Shown here: positions 46,740 through 58,565 of the stretch, piece by piece | Numbering within the stretch: position 1 is the first letter of the stretch | Layout of the letters: every line of letters begins with the position of its first letter | Origin: Anadara kagoshimensis | Lineage: Eukaryota; Mollusca; Bivalvia; Arcoida; Arcidae | DNA length: 64,000 nucleotides | Assembly: GCA_021292105.1 (NCBI GenBank) | Contig: CM037872.1 | Location: 13,108,791-13,172,790, forward strand | Direction: 5' to 3' | The notes under the pieces: model-generated | Databases searched by the model: none | What the model saw: only the letters and a program-made list of their open reading frames with translations | Told to the model about the DNA's origin: nothing | Position numbers and translations under genes: made by a program

Positions 46740-48125
46740 GCTGTGGCAAATAGAATTTCTATGTTATCCAATCTATTGATGAGTGTTTACAGGAACTAGA
46801 ATGGAATATAAAAAATAAACGAGAAACTTTATGGGTGTATGTGTGGTTAAGTACCTGTGATTTGACCGTGAACAATAAAAAGTTTATCTCGCTCAAGGAA
46901 CAAACACACAACAGGGAAGTTGTGGATCCAATAGTAGAAAAGCTACACGAAGTTAAAGAAATAGTAGAAAATTTCTGACATTAAACTCACTATTTTTGAA
47001 ACTCCTGTCCACTCGATAACAAGATGGAATGAATATAAAGGCCATAAAGTCCAAGTCAATTCACAAGCCAAGACAAATTCTCCAGGAACAGATATTTACC
47101 TTGAATAGTGCAATAAGGCATATTAATGATTCTCTAAATGTACATTCGCCTTGTTTCTGCATAGATCTGAGCAGAAATTCAAAGTCAAGACCAGGTGGTC
47201 TAAATAGAAACGCATATAATTTCAACCTATATACGAAGGAATGGGATTCACCCAAACTTGCTGTTAGCTAGAGTATGAACCAAAAAGATCCTTATAAAAA
47301 TGAACAATGATTGCAAATCTAATAGTGATTAGTGTGTGAAGATTCTACCATCTTAACAGTTGAGCTGAAAATACCCAGGGGTAAATATTAAAACTGTAAG
47401 CTTCTATAGATATTTCGGAATGATGTTCACCTCCACACTCAGCTGGGACATATGCAAAAGTGAATTGGCACTAGCAGCTGAAAAATCTCTTTTTACGCTG
47501 TACAAGTTAAGTTTCTGCGACTATATGATATGCCTAACGACAAGGCTTTATACCTATTTGAAAGCATGGTTATACCAATTCTAACATATGGATCAAAAAT
47601 ATGGGGTTGAACCGGGGCCTGGGCCTCAAATATTTGTAATATATAAAATAGATATGGTATTAATCATGTGTGGCTCTATCTATCAAGGAGTAGCAAATAT
47701 TGATTTGTTTATATCTGCGTTTCTACAAAGAGTTAAGGATACCTATATCCAAGAAAGGTTTGTATTTAAAGACAATACTAGTAAGTTAGATTTTTATGAT
47801 ACTATTAAATTTGTTTTTGAGCCTGAAAGTCCTTATGCCTACTTAGAGTGTCGAGTCTTAATCGTGAAATAGAAACGGGTAGAAGTGAGAAAATACTCGG
47901 GGTAAAAACGAAGTAGTACATTTTTTATTTTATGAGTGTAAAATTGATATATACATGTCTAAATATCATGATTTCTATGAAATTATGAAAACGCCCAATA
48001 TGTCCATTATTTACGATATTGGAAAATATGCATATTTGTCATTTATTTTGCGAGACAGATATATAAAAAGTTTGGTATAAAAGTTTCTAAGAATGTATGA
48101 TAAAAGTGTAAACCCTGTATAAATA
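46740..48125 (+). pseudogene. LINE-like non-LTR retrotransposon remains
   Basis: Rightward pieces in several frames. At 46850-47290 is an N-terminal region I have seen attached to bivalve reverse-transcriptase genes (STCDLTVNNKKFISLKEQ, SPCFCIDLSRNSKSRPGG). At 47396-47600 are SFYRYFGMMFTSTLSW and ALAAEKSLFTLYKLS, then MVIPILTYGS, typical of the region downstream of the polymerase core in CR1/RTE-like LINEs. At 47690-48070 is a C-terminal zone with recognisable VKDTYIQERFVF and a degenerate tail. The polymerase core itself is missing, so the copy is deleted internally and frame-broken throughout. Confidence 0.6.
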
Positions 48126-48375
48126 CTACATTGAAGCCTGCCATCTTCCAAATGCAAAAATTGTATTTATTATTACATGGTTGTAACATGAGCCTCGAGC
48201 TCAAAATACTTATCTGACTAAAGAATATATATATATATAGATTGTTTTCTAATTCGTATATGATATATTAAAAACAAAGTTACAAATTTGAACAAGTTCA
48301 TTTAAAAGATTTATTTTGTGAAGTTATTAATCTGTTATGTAAATGTTATTTTAACAATTTAACAAAAACTTTAAT

Positions 48376-49864
48376 TTATTTTTTACTGTGCTTCACTTGA
48401 AGATAACAAACAATAATTATAACAGTGCTGGGCATCGATGCGATGTCTTCTGATACAATACTTGTATACGCCTTTGAAACATAACTTGCACTGAAACAAC
48501 GACCGTCGCCTCTTTCCTTCTTGTCTATTGAAACAAACGACACAGTCCATTTGTTTCCTTCCCTCAATACGCCTTACTAATGGATTTCTGCGCTCATATC
48601 TGGAAAGTCATTCCTTGCGTGCTGTCCCAAATGTTCCTCTGCGACTGAATCCACTACATTTTTAATAAACTGAAGCCCAGATATGAAGGGTCTTTCCGAT
48701 GTGTGCTGCGAATATAAGATGTATGCATTTAAAGAAACCTGTGGAATAAATGGAAAGCCATTTTCTTCCATACCTTAAGGCTTTTACGTTGGTCGTCATA
48801 ACATTGCAGCATCATGTTTGATATGTCAACACCGCCTTTGAGTTTGTTATACCTGCAAATTATAGATGATTTTCCATTTCGTTATATTTTTGCTGAGTAA
48901 TGTGACGATATCAGTCTTACAGGCTTTTTACCATTCGCAGGCCTTTATGCACACCCTAAGAGTCTACCTTGTTTTGCAAAAACAGTCTCCTCTTTCCATT
49001 GTAACATTCTTTAAAAAATTTGGGATATTCCTGTTTGTTCGTATTGTGCCAGCTAAGTAAGTGTTTGCTCTCAATAAGTCGCTAGCAAGACTTAAAGTTA
49101 CGAAGAAATTGACACAGAATACATGATTGAATTTATTTAACAAATCTGTTTTCGTCAGTAAATTAACCACTACATTTGTTTCCTGGAGTTGTCCTCTTGC
49201 AGACTCCTCGATAGCCTCGAAAAATATAGCCAGTTATGAATTCCGCAAGATTCTAAAATTTAATGCCAAACTTTGCGATTTTACTTTTAATATATTGTTC
49301 CATTACACGTCTTCCTTTGGACTTGACCAGAGTTCTAACGACTGTTTCATCCCTACGAGGTGTGTAAAAATGTCTAAAACGAAGATTAGCAAAATTAATA
49401 AGGGGTTGGAATTTTTCTGCTGGGTTATATGCAGGACTTGTGGGAGGCTAAACTTTATTATGATCCCCTAAGTGTAAGAATTGTAAAAATGACTGGGATC
49501 GATTTCTAGAAAAGACTTTATGAAACCATGGAGTGTTCTGGCTTCCTCTTTCGCTCCAATACTGATATATCGTTGGTTTCTTTATCAATCCCATATTAAA
49601 AATTGCTACAAGAAAAGATTTAAAATTCTGAGTTAGTTTTCCTTTTCTAAGCCATTGGCTTGTCCTGTTACTAGTGCTATTTATTCTCAAGTAGTCGCTT
49701 GCATATCTAAAATTATACAGAAAATAACAATCATGAAACCGTTGGTTTAGCAGACTTTGAGGTAACCCAGGCATTTGTCTCGTTAAAATTTTCGTCATGA
49801 ATATGAACAAGAGGCACAAAGGCCCTAGCGCTGACGTGAAGATATTTATTGTACAGAAATTCAA
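48376..49864 (-). pseudogene. piggyBac (DDE_Tnp_1_7) transposase, decayed
   Basis: Leftward segments in the right order. 49864-49448: KGKLTQNFKSFLVAIFNMGL, then KKPTIYQYWSERGSQNTPWF and SFLQFLHLGD. 49440-49250: EKFQPLINFANL-like region. 49170-48964: VNFFVTLSLASDLL and TYLAGTIRTNR. 48771-48376: LNAYILYSQHTSERPF, FIKNVVDSVAEEHLG and a C-terminal cysteine cluster (CVVCFNRQEG). In FVNFF-type position the family's catalytic Asp (DNFF) appears replaced. At least four frame breaks are evident. TTAA-flanked ends were not established. Confidence 0.75.
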
Positions 49865-49879
49865 TGATCAATTACATTA

Positions 49880-50490
49880 ATTTCAGGGACCGTTACAATT
49901 TTCAGCAGTTAGGGCCCAATGCAAGGGTATTTGCAAATTAAACATTACTTATCCTAAACATTCTACCATATAGTATGTATGAACAGCTAGAACAAAGGTA
50001 AAAACTAGTTCATTTCAGTATTCATACACATCTGTAACATTGACCTTTGAATCAATGACTTTTATTTAGTTATCAAACTAATCGTTAAGCCAATACCTAT
50101 ACTGTTCTAACATACGTGTTTAGAGTTTTCAAGATAATTACCAATTTCATTTCCGTTTGCATATGCGATTTTTACCTTCGAACCCAAACCTTCATCTATA
50201 TAGCAAAATGGTCGTTAGACCAATACTTGCAATATTCTAATATACATCCTTCAATAAAAAGTTTATAGTTTTTCAAATATATTGACAGATATAGTAACTT
50301 TTGCGAACTCCCCCTTAAATACTTTGTCATTTCCCCATTTTAGGCCCTACATCTACATCATTTGTGCAAATCTAAAAACCCTTTACTGAGGTATAATAGC
50401 AAGTTTAATTAAATTTGGCCCGATAGTTTTGGAGGAGATAATAAAAATGTCAAATGTGAAATTTTAACGCACGACAGACGTAAAATCCAA
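49880..50490. mobile_element. diverged short copy of the satellite-bearing 1.8-kb element
   Basis: TTTTCAGCAGTTAGGGCCCA at the left parallels the sequence near 6385, two to three decayed 145-bp satellite units follow (ACATTGACCTTTGAATC, AAGCCAATACC), and the right end (GGCCCGATAGTTTTGGAG, GCACGACAGACG) parallels 7995-8055. Both outer ends are missing. It is clearly older than the copy in the YqaJ gene. Confidence 0.65.
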
Positions 50491-50699
50491 AGTGTGTGTG
50501 TGTGCATTTGAATTTAAATTTCGCATATAAAATTTAGCAGACAGAATTGAATTCTTTTTTTAATTTATTTATATGAAGTACCACAACAATATTGACTAAA
50601 ATTATTGTTGTTGCAGGATTGAGTATGGTAAAGCACGACATTTTTATAGACTGTGCTTGGTTGAAATATTCTGTATCTGAAGAATCAACATATTTCAGG

Positions 50700-52310
50700 G
50701 CGGTCATAGGGTCATAACGTTGCATTGCAGACAGAACATTCACCTCAGAAGTCGTGACGACGAAATAGAAATGTCATGGTTTTACTAAAAGATAAAGGCA
50801 ACAAGAGAAACAATTTTGAAAAATCATTTAGCGTCCGAGACATATATGAAAACTAAGTACACGTCTCCCCAGATACAGAATGAATTGATCCTCCTTTGTG
50901 AAAAATACATTAGAGATAAAATTATTAAAAAAGTGCAACGAGTCAGTTTGCTATTCCTGTTTGGCAGATGAAGCAACGGATGCAAGTACTTTGGAACAAA
51001 TTGGCATGTGTGCACGCTACTATTCACAAACTGATAAAGAGGTTATGGAAGACTTTGTTGGTTTTATCCAAGCAGATTCAACAACAGAAGAGGCCCTTTC
51101 TGCAAAGTTTATTAAGGGTCAGAGGCGTGTTCGAAGTCTGGACATCACAAAAGTGCGTCGACAAGACTATGATGACACAAGTAATATGTTCGGCTGTCAT
51201 CGCGGAGTTCATGATAGGAAATAGTACCACACGCAACGTGTGTACACTATAAAGCTCACTCATTGAATTTACCAGTCGTTCACGCCTATAAAAAGTACTC
51301 GCGTACGCAATATGATTAATACGCTACAGCAAATTGCTTTCTCGTTCAATTATTATGCCAAATGTTTGCTTGAATTTTAAAGAAGACTTGAGTAATTATG
51401 ATATTGCTAAAGTGGAGATGGAAAAGAAGGCAAAACTTGTGCAAGAAGCCAGTATGGCCAACTCATTATATACATTTAAAGCTGCATACTCTACCATTGT
51501 AAGTTCTCTGGAAGTGTTGGAACGTGATGGTGGTGACACCCTAGACACGCAGTTATAGATGCAGTATATTCAATTTTGACCTTATCATTTCTCTTATAGT
51601 TTCTGAGGTTGTCATGCAGGGACTATTATTCCGCAACACACACTTACAGGCAAAAGACATTGACTTAGTCCAGCGGCAAAGAAGAGTAAAGTTTGAATCA
51701 CACAGATGCATGCTGCGAGACAAAATGAAACTGTTTGAGGCGATCTTTACCAAAAACCAGTTCACTAGCAGACGACGTATACCCATCTAAAACTGGAACA
51801 CCTAGACAGCAAGTTTATCGAGATAATAATCCAGCTGAAACTATCTCGGAGTATTAGAAGTGGGCTTTAGTTCATCCTTTCTTGAAACACCTTACTTCAA
51901 GTCAGACTTATTCAGGGACATGCGCGTTTCTTTGCACAGTACCCGATTCCCAAATTGCTTAATTAGTTAACGGAGTAACATGAAGACAGTATATTCAATA
52001 CCTACTCCACAGACTTAACTGGGGATAGAGCTTTCGTCGTGAAGTATGTTGATGGAATTCACGGAGATCCCTAGAAGAAGACCGACCTGACAACTTAACT
52101 TCAACAATTGGATTGACAAATAAATGTGTGGATCCATGTATCTTTACATGTTTGGTCATTTTTATCACCATGTTGGTTACTGTTACTGCTAAGAACGTTC
52201 AGCGTAATGCGAAGGGTCAAGAGTTATCTTCGATCGACAATGACTACTGGCCACTTTTCTGGATTGGCTATGCTATATAGCTACCGAGGCGAGGACATTG
52301 ATATTAATTA
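50700..52310 (+). pseudogene. hAT transposase (ZMYM1 / DUF4371-like), decayed
   Basis: Rightward pieces: KYTSPQIQNELILLCEKYIR (50850-50935), CLADEATDASTLEQIGMCAR (about 50957-51020), DFVGFIQADSTTEEALSAKF, then LDITKVRRQDYDDTSNMFG, a long degraded middle (51334-51790) and the hAT C-terminal dimerisation block RTFSVMRRVKSYLRSTMT (52180-52310). At least five changes of frame or stops occur. The order and motifs are those of the hAT-derived ZMYM1-like proteins. Confidence 0.7.
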
Positions 52311-52406
52311 GATAATCATTCTTGCTAGATAAAATACACGGAAGTTGGACTTTTAATTGATAGAATAATTAAATCTTTTCAGCATCTTGAAAACAATTTT
52401 GGTCTA

Positions 52407-52453
52407 AGCACTACTGATGGGAAAATTGTATTCCGAAACGGCCGTCTAGTGCT
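52407..52453 (+). ncRNA. hammerhead ribozyme motif (copy E)
   Basis: AGCACTA and TAGTGCT pair, and GAAACGGCCGTC is intact. Stem II (GGAA...TTCC) is enlarged and the CUGAUGA box is not fully canonical. The upstream word TTTTGGTCTAAGC and the downstream ATAAAACTTGTATATTTTG match the 41.4-kb units. It sits just downstream of the hAT fragment. Confidence 0.65.
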
Positions 52454-52499
52454 GTAAACATAAAACTTGTATATTTTGTAATTAATAAAACACAACAAG

Positions 52500-54085
52500 A
52501 TTTCTTTTTTTACGCTGTATGTTGGACAATGCATCTAACGAGATTATAGTGTACGATCAGATAAACTCCAATTACAATTCAACTTGGTTTAAGTAAAAAC
52601 ATGTTTCCATAAAATTCCAATTTCATTCAAAAAATGTCACCAAATGACATGTGACATAAATAATTCAAATTTTTCATCAATTGCATCAATTGATTTCAAA
52701 ATATTATACTTTGATACAGACCGAAACCATTTTGTACCCTTCTGCCTGAATTCCCCGCTTCAAATCATTCCCTCGGTACAACATAACCATGGACCCTTAC
52801 GCGAAACAGTACATGGTGAATCCATGAAATCACGATTTTTTTTTTTTACATTTTGGGTCCTCCACCGCAAAATACTTTTGATGTAAAAAGTTGAACGAAA
52901 TTAAAGTAATACTATCAATAGGCAAAATATCCTTCGAGTGCATATCTGTTGTAGGTTTTTACACAAAGTTAAGGAAAATAAGTAGAATGAAGACTAAGGC
53001 CTGGTTTGAATTAGTTGCCTTCTAAAATGCGTAAACTAGGCGTGGTGCCCAAGATATAAAGGCCACAGATGGTCAAAATACCAAACTGTTTTATCTTTTT
53101 CACTATTTCTCGACAAATAGGCTTTTTTGTTTATTGTTGTCCGTAAATAACATTCTTTATTTTAAATGCTATAAAAGAGTGCTGTGTTTTAAGATTTCAT
53201 TGCGTTTTGGATCCTTTATAGGCTTAATATCAATCTGACAATCACACATTTATAACAAGGCAAATTAGAGCAGATCTCGGCCATACATTCTCAATTTTCA
53301 TTCATCCTCATCTTTGTTTAAAAAAAACTCGAATTGTAATGTACACAAATGATGATTTGTCAGTTGAATGGTCACTCTTATTTCAGATTATGCTATCCCT
53401 GAAAAGGAAAAAAAACTATTCGGCGGAGAACCTAAAATGTCAAAAATGATAACATTCGTTGTCTCAAATACTTTTATGCAAATAATACACATTTACGTTT
53501 TTCTAGAATTTAAGTAACATTTAAATTCATAAATAGGGTACTTTAATATTATTTTTTTTTAATCTTTTTACCCAAATCTCCATTGTCAAATTTTCAAGGT
53601 GGGAGTTTTTAAAAGGTGTTGAACTCGGCCCAAAACAGTAAAAATGTTACTTTTCTACTTGTTTCGAAAATGTATGTTTTTCGAAAAACAAAAGATAAAT
53701 GAGCCAGTGCATGCGAAAACCTACAACTTGGTCAAAAAATTCGAAATTGAGATTTTTACATATTATTGATACCCATTACCTACAGAAACTATATGCAAAA
53801 TTTCGTCATAATATTCAAATGATAAAGGCCTTAAATGACGTCATGTTTATTCCCTATGACGTCATACTATATTACCGAAACTGGTCACGGTGTAACAGTA
53901 GAAAAGACAAGTGAAATAAAGAAAATTCGTATTTTTTTCAAGGATTTGTTTAATTTCATGGAATGATTTAGACATATAATATGCACAGAGTTACTGAAAG
54001 AGATTATACATGTCCTTATTAACTGTCTAGTTTAAATATTAAGACAGTTGTAGATGCACCAGTAGTACCTAATACAACACAATTG
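52500..54085. other. no gene seen; probable 3' flank of the next element
   Basis: AT-rich, with no credible open frame (53699-53914 is short and featureless). It may include the left end of the transposon that carries the gene at 54090-57924, but I could not find its terminal repeats. Confidence 0.4.
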
Positions 54086-54089
54086 TAAA

Positions 54090-56534
54090 TCATTCCTCAA
54101 ATGGAGCTGGGCAGGTGACATCTTGATTTACTGGTCGCACATAAGGACGGATTGAACGATACAAATACTGTTGCCGAACAGCGCTAAGTCCTGCTGGTTG
54201 AATAGGATCTGGTCGGTTCAGAGACACATTAGTTACATCTCCCTTAATAAGACAATATGATGACTCTTCTCCATCAGCAGATTTATTTAAAAACACTGTT
54301 CCGGGTGAGATGCTGGAAAACCTGAAAAATCCATTATATTTTTTGTTCAATGATCATGGAAAATTCAACGCGCGAATCCATGAAATATTCAACATCAGTA
54401 CATTGTAGCAGTAAAATTTACTAATCCAATATTGTTTTACATACTGTAAATCGGGAGATTTTTGTGCGTGAATTTGTGGGCATTTAATGATATGGAAACA
54501 AGCTCTTGTTGCTAAAATAATAGAAACTATCATAAAACGCAAAAATTAACAAAAATTCTGAGTAGCAGAATTCGAATTGAAACCCACAATCCTTGACCCA
54601 GCAACACAGTGACATGTTATTGCATTTAACATTTTAAAATTTCAGTGAAAATTTAGATTCTGTATTAAGTTTTCAACATCAAACCTGTATAACTCCTGGA
54701 CGGCGCTATAAAATAATACAATAACAGGTACACTGTAATGAATGCTTACCTAAAGTGTTGATGAGATGAAATACCACGAAGGGATCTGAATGATCTAGAT
54801 AAAAAAGACTTCCAGTCCCTCCATTCCCAATTTCTAGTTCCGTCATGGTTTTTGTACATCACTGGTCTGTTACTGAATGCAGATCGGGCAACAACATCTT
54901 CCAAATGGCCAAGAGTCTCAACATCACAGCGGCGGTACATGCGTTTGATGTGTGCAAATACTGCGTCGATCAAACATCTTGCATGGCCAGCTATTTGCAT
55001 CATCAACTGGATTTCATCGTTGAGACCAGCAAGAATTCTCCATGCCAAGTATGCCATTACGTACATATTCTTGTTCTGGCCTAGAATATAAAACATAAAT
55101 CCTTTTCAGTTTAGTTCATATACTCATAGTTTATGAGTATTAAACTGAGAATGAGATCATTATAGTGCTCAGAAAAGATAACGTCTCCTGGTTTGTTTAA
55201 CTTTCATAATGTTGAGATATCATGACAGACAAAATAAGGTACATTTAAATAACAACTAAATCTTGTACTTATAGTATGACTGGTTGTAGAATTAGTGGTA
55301 TGGTTATTGCCTTACAAATGTACCTAAACAATATCAATATTTACCTTGTTTTTCATTATCTATTTTCTTTTTTATTTATTTTATTATTTATTTATGGTTT
55401 TTTTTTTTTTTTGTTTTTTTTGCAAGTACACTTTTCAGCGACGACATTTTTGTAAATATCACTGCAAAAATTATGTGCTACATTTGATTTTTTAATATAA
55501 AATAATGCATTCAAAAGTAGCACATGACAGTTTGTATGTACAACTATAGAATATACCTGCACAGTTGTCAGAATGCAGCTGAAGTACTTTCTCTCCAATA
55601 CTGTATTTAGACAAAGCGTCATCCAAAAGAGAAATGACAGTATTTGGACCATGCACATGCTTTCCATCTTGTCCAATTGTTTCGTCTTCGTCGATAATGT
55701 AATTTAACTGGACAGGAAATCCATCAAAACGCACTCCAAATATTTGTATTTTCCGTGGTGTTAAGAAGTACAAGGCCCCAATCTGTTTTGCAAATGCGGA
55801 ATAGAAACACCTTGACTGAAATCAAATGTCACATGGACATGGCTGTATTCTGATGTTCGTGGTGGAACTTGTAAAACTGGTACTTCTGTGTTGGAAAGCT
55901 CCTCTCTTGACCTGGAAATGCACTGTCTATATACTTCTTTTTCTTTTCTGACAGATAATATATGCTCCTGCATTGCATTTGCGGCCGCTAATTTATCATC
56001 TTCAGATCTCGCATCTTTGAACTGTTTCCTTAATTTTTCGCATTTGCCACATGCATCTTCCTCTGGCTGTGATACTCTAATGTGTGGACAACAACTATTC
56101 CATAATCCTATAAAAATCAAAATGTAAACTCGTGAGAATTTTTAGCCTTTAAAAGTAGTAAATAACTGAAACATCAGTGGCGGATTTAAGGGAGGGGTTG
56201 CGGGGGTTGCAAACCCCCCCCCCTTTGAAAAATTTAAAAGAGAGAGCTATTGACTGATGTGACCCCCATATGTAAATGTAACAACCCATGGCCATTTCAG
56301 TATACGTGTTGATCTGGATCGCGTTTTCTAGACCCCACGTCTCTGGAAGCTCGCGCCTTCGGCGCTCGCACCTAGCATTAATATACTAGTAATTCTCAAA
56401 ACCCCCCCTTTCAAAAAATCCTTGATCCGCCCCTGAACATTGAATTTGGTGATCTGCAGAAAAAATTATATAAACTCGCTTTCTGGCGGAACAAAGTGAA
56501 CAAGCAAAATCATTGAATTAGGATCCCTCCCCAG

Positions 56535-56571
<37 letters not shown>

Positions 56572-57924
56572 TGATTTGCACTTATTTTCAAATGAAGGCA
56601 TTTTCAATTTTGTCCAATTTTAATGCATAAACGCATTACACATTTTTCAAGCAATTTTCACAAAGTGAATAAATTATAGAGAAGCTAAATATGAAATCAG
56701 ATTTTGACCCCAGTTATGGGTTTTAGAAATATTAACCGTTTTTTTTCAGTCAAAGGGCCATAAGTTCCAGGAAAATGAGCAAACCAACTCGGGTTAACAA
56801 TATGCGCATTTCCTATCAATTTTAGTACTTTGCTCCAAGTTTCGTGAAATAGTGCTTCATAGTTTTTGAGAATTAGCATAAATAAGAATTTCGGACGGAC
56901 AGAAGGACGGAAGGAATGACGAACAGTAACTCAAATTTAATACCCTCTCCTTGTTTTAAAGTCGGGGGAATAATAACAAATTATTAACTACAACAAAAAA
57001 TGCTAAAATTGTCTAACTGGGTAACCGATAATTTGTCAATAATACTGAGGCAACACTGGCTATGGAGAGTGTTGTAGTTGCACCTATACGAAACTTGTTT
57101 ATTTTAATGAAATGAATAAAACATACCAATAAAAGATCTGTATTTTGCAGCTCTCTCGTCATTTTCCACACATGAAGCTTCATATACTTTATGGATGTTT
57201 TTCTTGGTTTCAGATGAGTGTAAATATGTTGGTGGGATGCCATCTCGTCCTCTGAGTGGTGCTGGGAAAGGCATACCATTCTCTTCTGCATAATTGTTTA
57301 AAAAATTTACAATCCTTTGAACATCCGTGAAGTTGAACGCATTATGTGTTGTCTTTTTGTGTTGCCGTGTCTTGGTGTTATACCATTAACTTTCATGTGG
57401 TTGATGATGTTCCGCAACATCACTTCACCTACGGCATAGCATACCTTGAATGCTTCACGGCAAATAACAGCATCTTTAAATTGGAACTTACAATGGAACT
57501 GTTTCCTTTCTACTCTTCTGGTGTGTGTCCTTTCAAGATGTTTAATACCAATTACACCCATGATATATACGTCTCTCTGATCTTTTGGCATTTCACAAAC
57601 ATTCAGTATATGATCATATATAACATTATCGGAGAACTGGTCATAGCAGTTTTTCTTGCAGCCACATTCCCTTTTTTGTCTGATGTTTTCGATATCTAGA
57701 TTTTCTAGCGCCTCTTCGTGCTCATTGTCATCTTGCTGAATTTCTTGCTGTATAATTGTCTGTACTCTTTGATCATTTGGTTCAATTTCCTCTCCTCCAT
57801 TTTCTTCTCTAATATTGTCATCAAAATCATCCGTCACTGTTGGCACTTCATCGTCATTCCCCGTTCCCCTTCTGTCATTTGCTTCATTCCTTCCCCAGAA
57901 ATCATTCATTAAATTATCAAGTGT
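54090..57924 (-). CDS. transposase-like protein of a second unnamed DDE-like family (5' end not found)
   Basis: Leftward exons 57924-57127, 56107-55557, 55080-54750 and 54321-54090, all GT/AG and phase-consistent. Exon 1 has an acidic start, then CGCKKNCYDQF and KQFHCKFQFKDAVICREAF, as in widespread invertebrate proteins of unknown function that look like transposases. Exon 2 has CGKCEKLRKQ, FDFSQGVSIPHLQ, YFLTPRKIQIFGVRFDGFPV and ends in LHSDNCAG. Exon 3 starts GQNKNMYVMAYLAWR and has HARCLIDAVFAHIKRMYRR. Exon 4 ends in FSSISPGTV and a short tail. I take Asp in FDFSQ, Asp in HSDNCAGGQNKN and the LIDAVF segment as the likely catalytic set (inference). Two single-base slips occur in A runs (about 57355 and 55785). 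There is no in-frame stop otherwise. Inverted repeats were not found. Intron 1 holds an hAT-type MITE. Confidence 0.65.
56175..56435. mobile_element. 261-bp hAT-type MITE
   Basis: The ends CAGTGGCGGATTTAAGG and CCTTGATCCGCCCCTG are inverted repeats of the CAGNGGCGGAT class common to hAT MITEs. AACAT appears on both sides, a partial match to the expected 8-bp duplication. It lies in intron 1 of the gene at 54090-57924. Confidence 0.75.
56539..56570. repeat. poly-T tract, 32 bases
   Basis: An uninterrupted T run in the same intron. It is long enough that its length in an assembly is unreliable. Confidence 0.95.
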
Positions 57925-58142
57925 CTGTAATTACAACAAAATTACATACATTATTTAGTAAAATGTTAAAAATATCAACGTAGGGTTTTAAATGTCGAAT
58001 AAAACTTTGTTTTGTCATGCATTATAAAATGAGGGCACTGCATTTTATAAATAATTTAAAACATGGATCAAAATATATATTCTATTTATCACAATCATAT
58101 TATATTATAAAAAAAAAGATAAAAATTTAATTGAAAAAAATG

Positions 58143-58225
58143 ATGTCACTGTCGAGATTTGAACTCGCATTCGATAGGTTAGACCCCAACCTATTAGCCC
58201 TCGCGGCTAAGTCGGAGTTGTAACA
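58143..58225 (-). repeat. tRNA-like SINE head fragment
   Basis: Read leftward: GCCGCGAGGGCTAATAGG, then a B-box-like GCGAGTTCAAATCTCG. It resembles the head of the SINE at 19776-20150. There is no acceptor stem or anticodon arm that folds as a proper tRNA, so I do not call it a tRNA gene. Confidence 0.5.
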
Positions 58226-58385
58226 ATGCTGTTTAATGAATGTGTTAAAGCGTGGTTTACTACCGAAATATAAAAAGACTATTTATTGTTTTTATTATAG
58301 CAGAAATTCACACTTTATTTCCGTTTTATTGCATTTCATCTGCAATGGGAGTTTTTTTGGTTGCCTTTTATTATATTTTATATCA

Positions 58386-58520
58386 GGCCCGTAGGCAGGT
58401 ATTTTAGAAAGGGGGTGCGAATTTGAAGAATGTTGTTACACGCACCAACGGCGCGGTTGCGCACCGCAGGTGCGCCTTACTAGGGGGGTCGGGGGGCATG
58501 CCCCCCCAGAAATTTTTTGA
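58386..58520. repeat. GC-rich interspersed repeat fragment
   Basis: GCCCGTAGGCAGGTATTTTA starts a block with GCGCACCGCAGGTGCGCC and a near-palindromic GGGGGGCATGCCCCCC. Such blocks are common fragments of non-autonomous elements in invertebrates. It stands out from the AT-rich surroundings. Confidence 0.55.
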
Positions 58521-58565
58521 AAAAGAAACGCAAAATGGTGCATTTTGGAGTATTTTAATGAACAA

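Noticed and set aside
48866-49471. Rightward open frames of 64-114 codons.
   Set aside because: They are antisense to the piggyBac transposase remains, whose motifs are readable on the other strand.
54845-55091. Two overlapping 79-codon rightward frames.
   Set aside because: They are shadows of exon 3 of the leftward transposase-like gene.
58143-58225. Second tRNA-like sequence.
   Set aside because: Only the B-box half is good; the rest does not fold as a tRNA. It is treated as a SINE head fragment.
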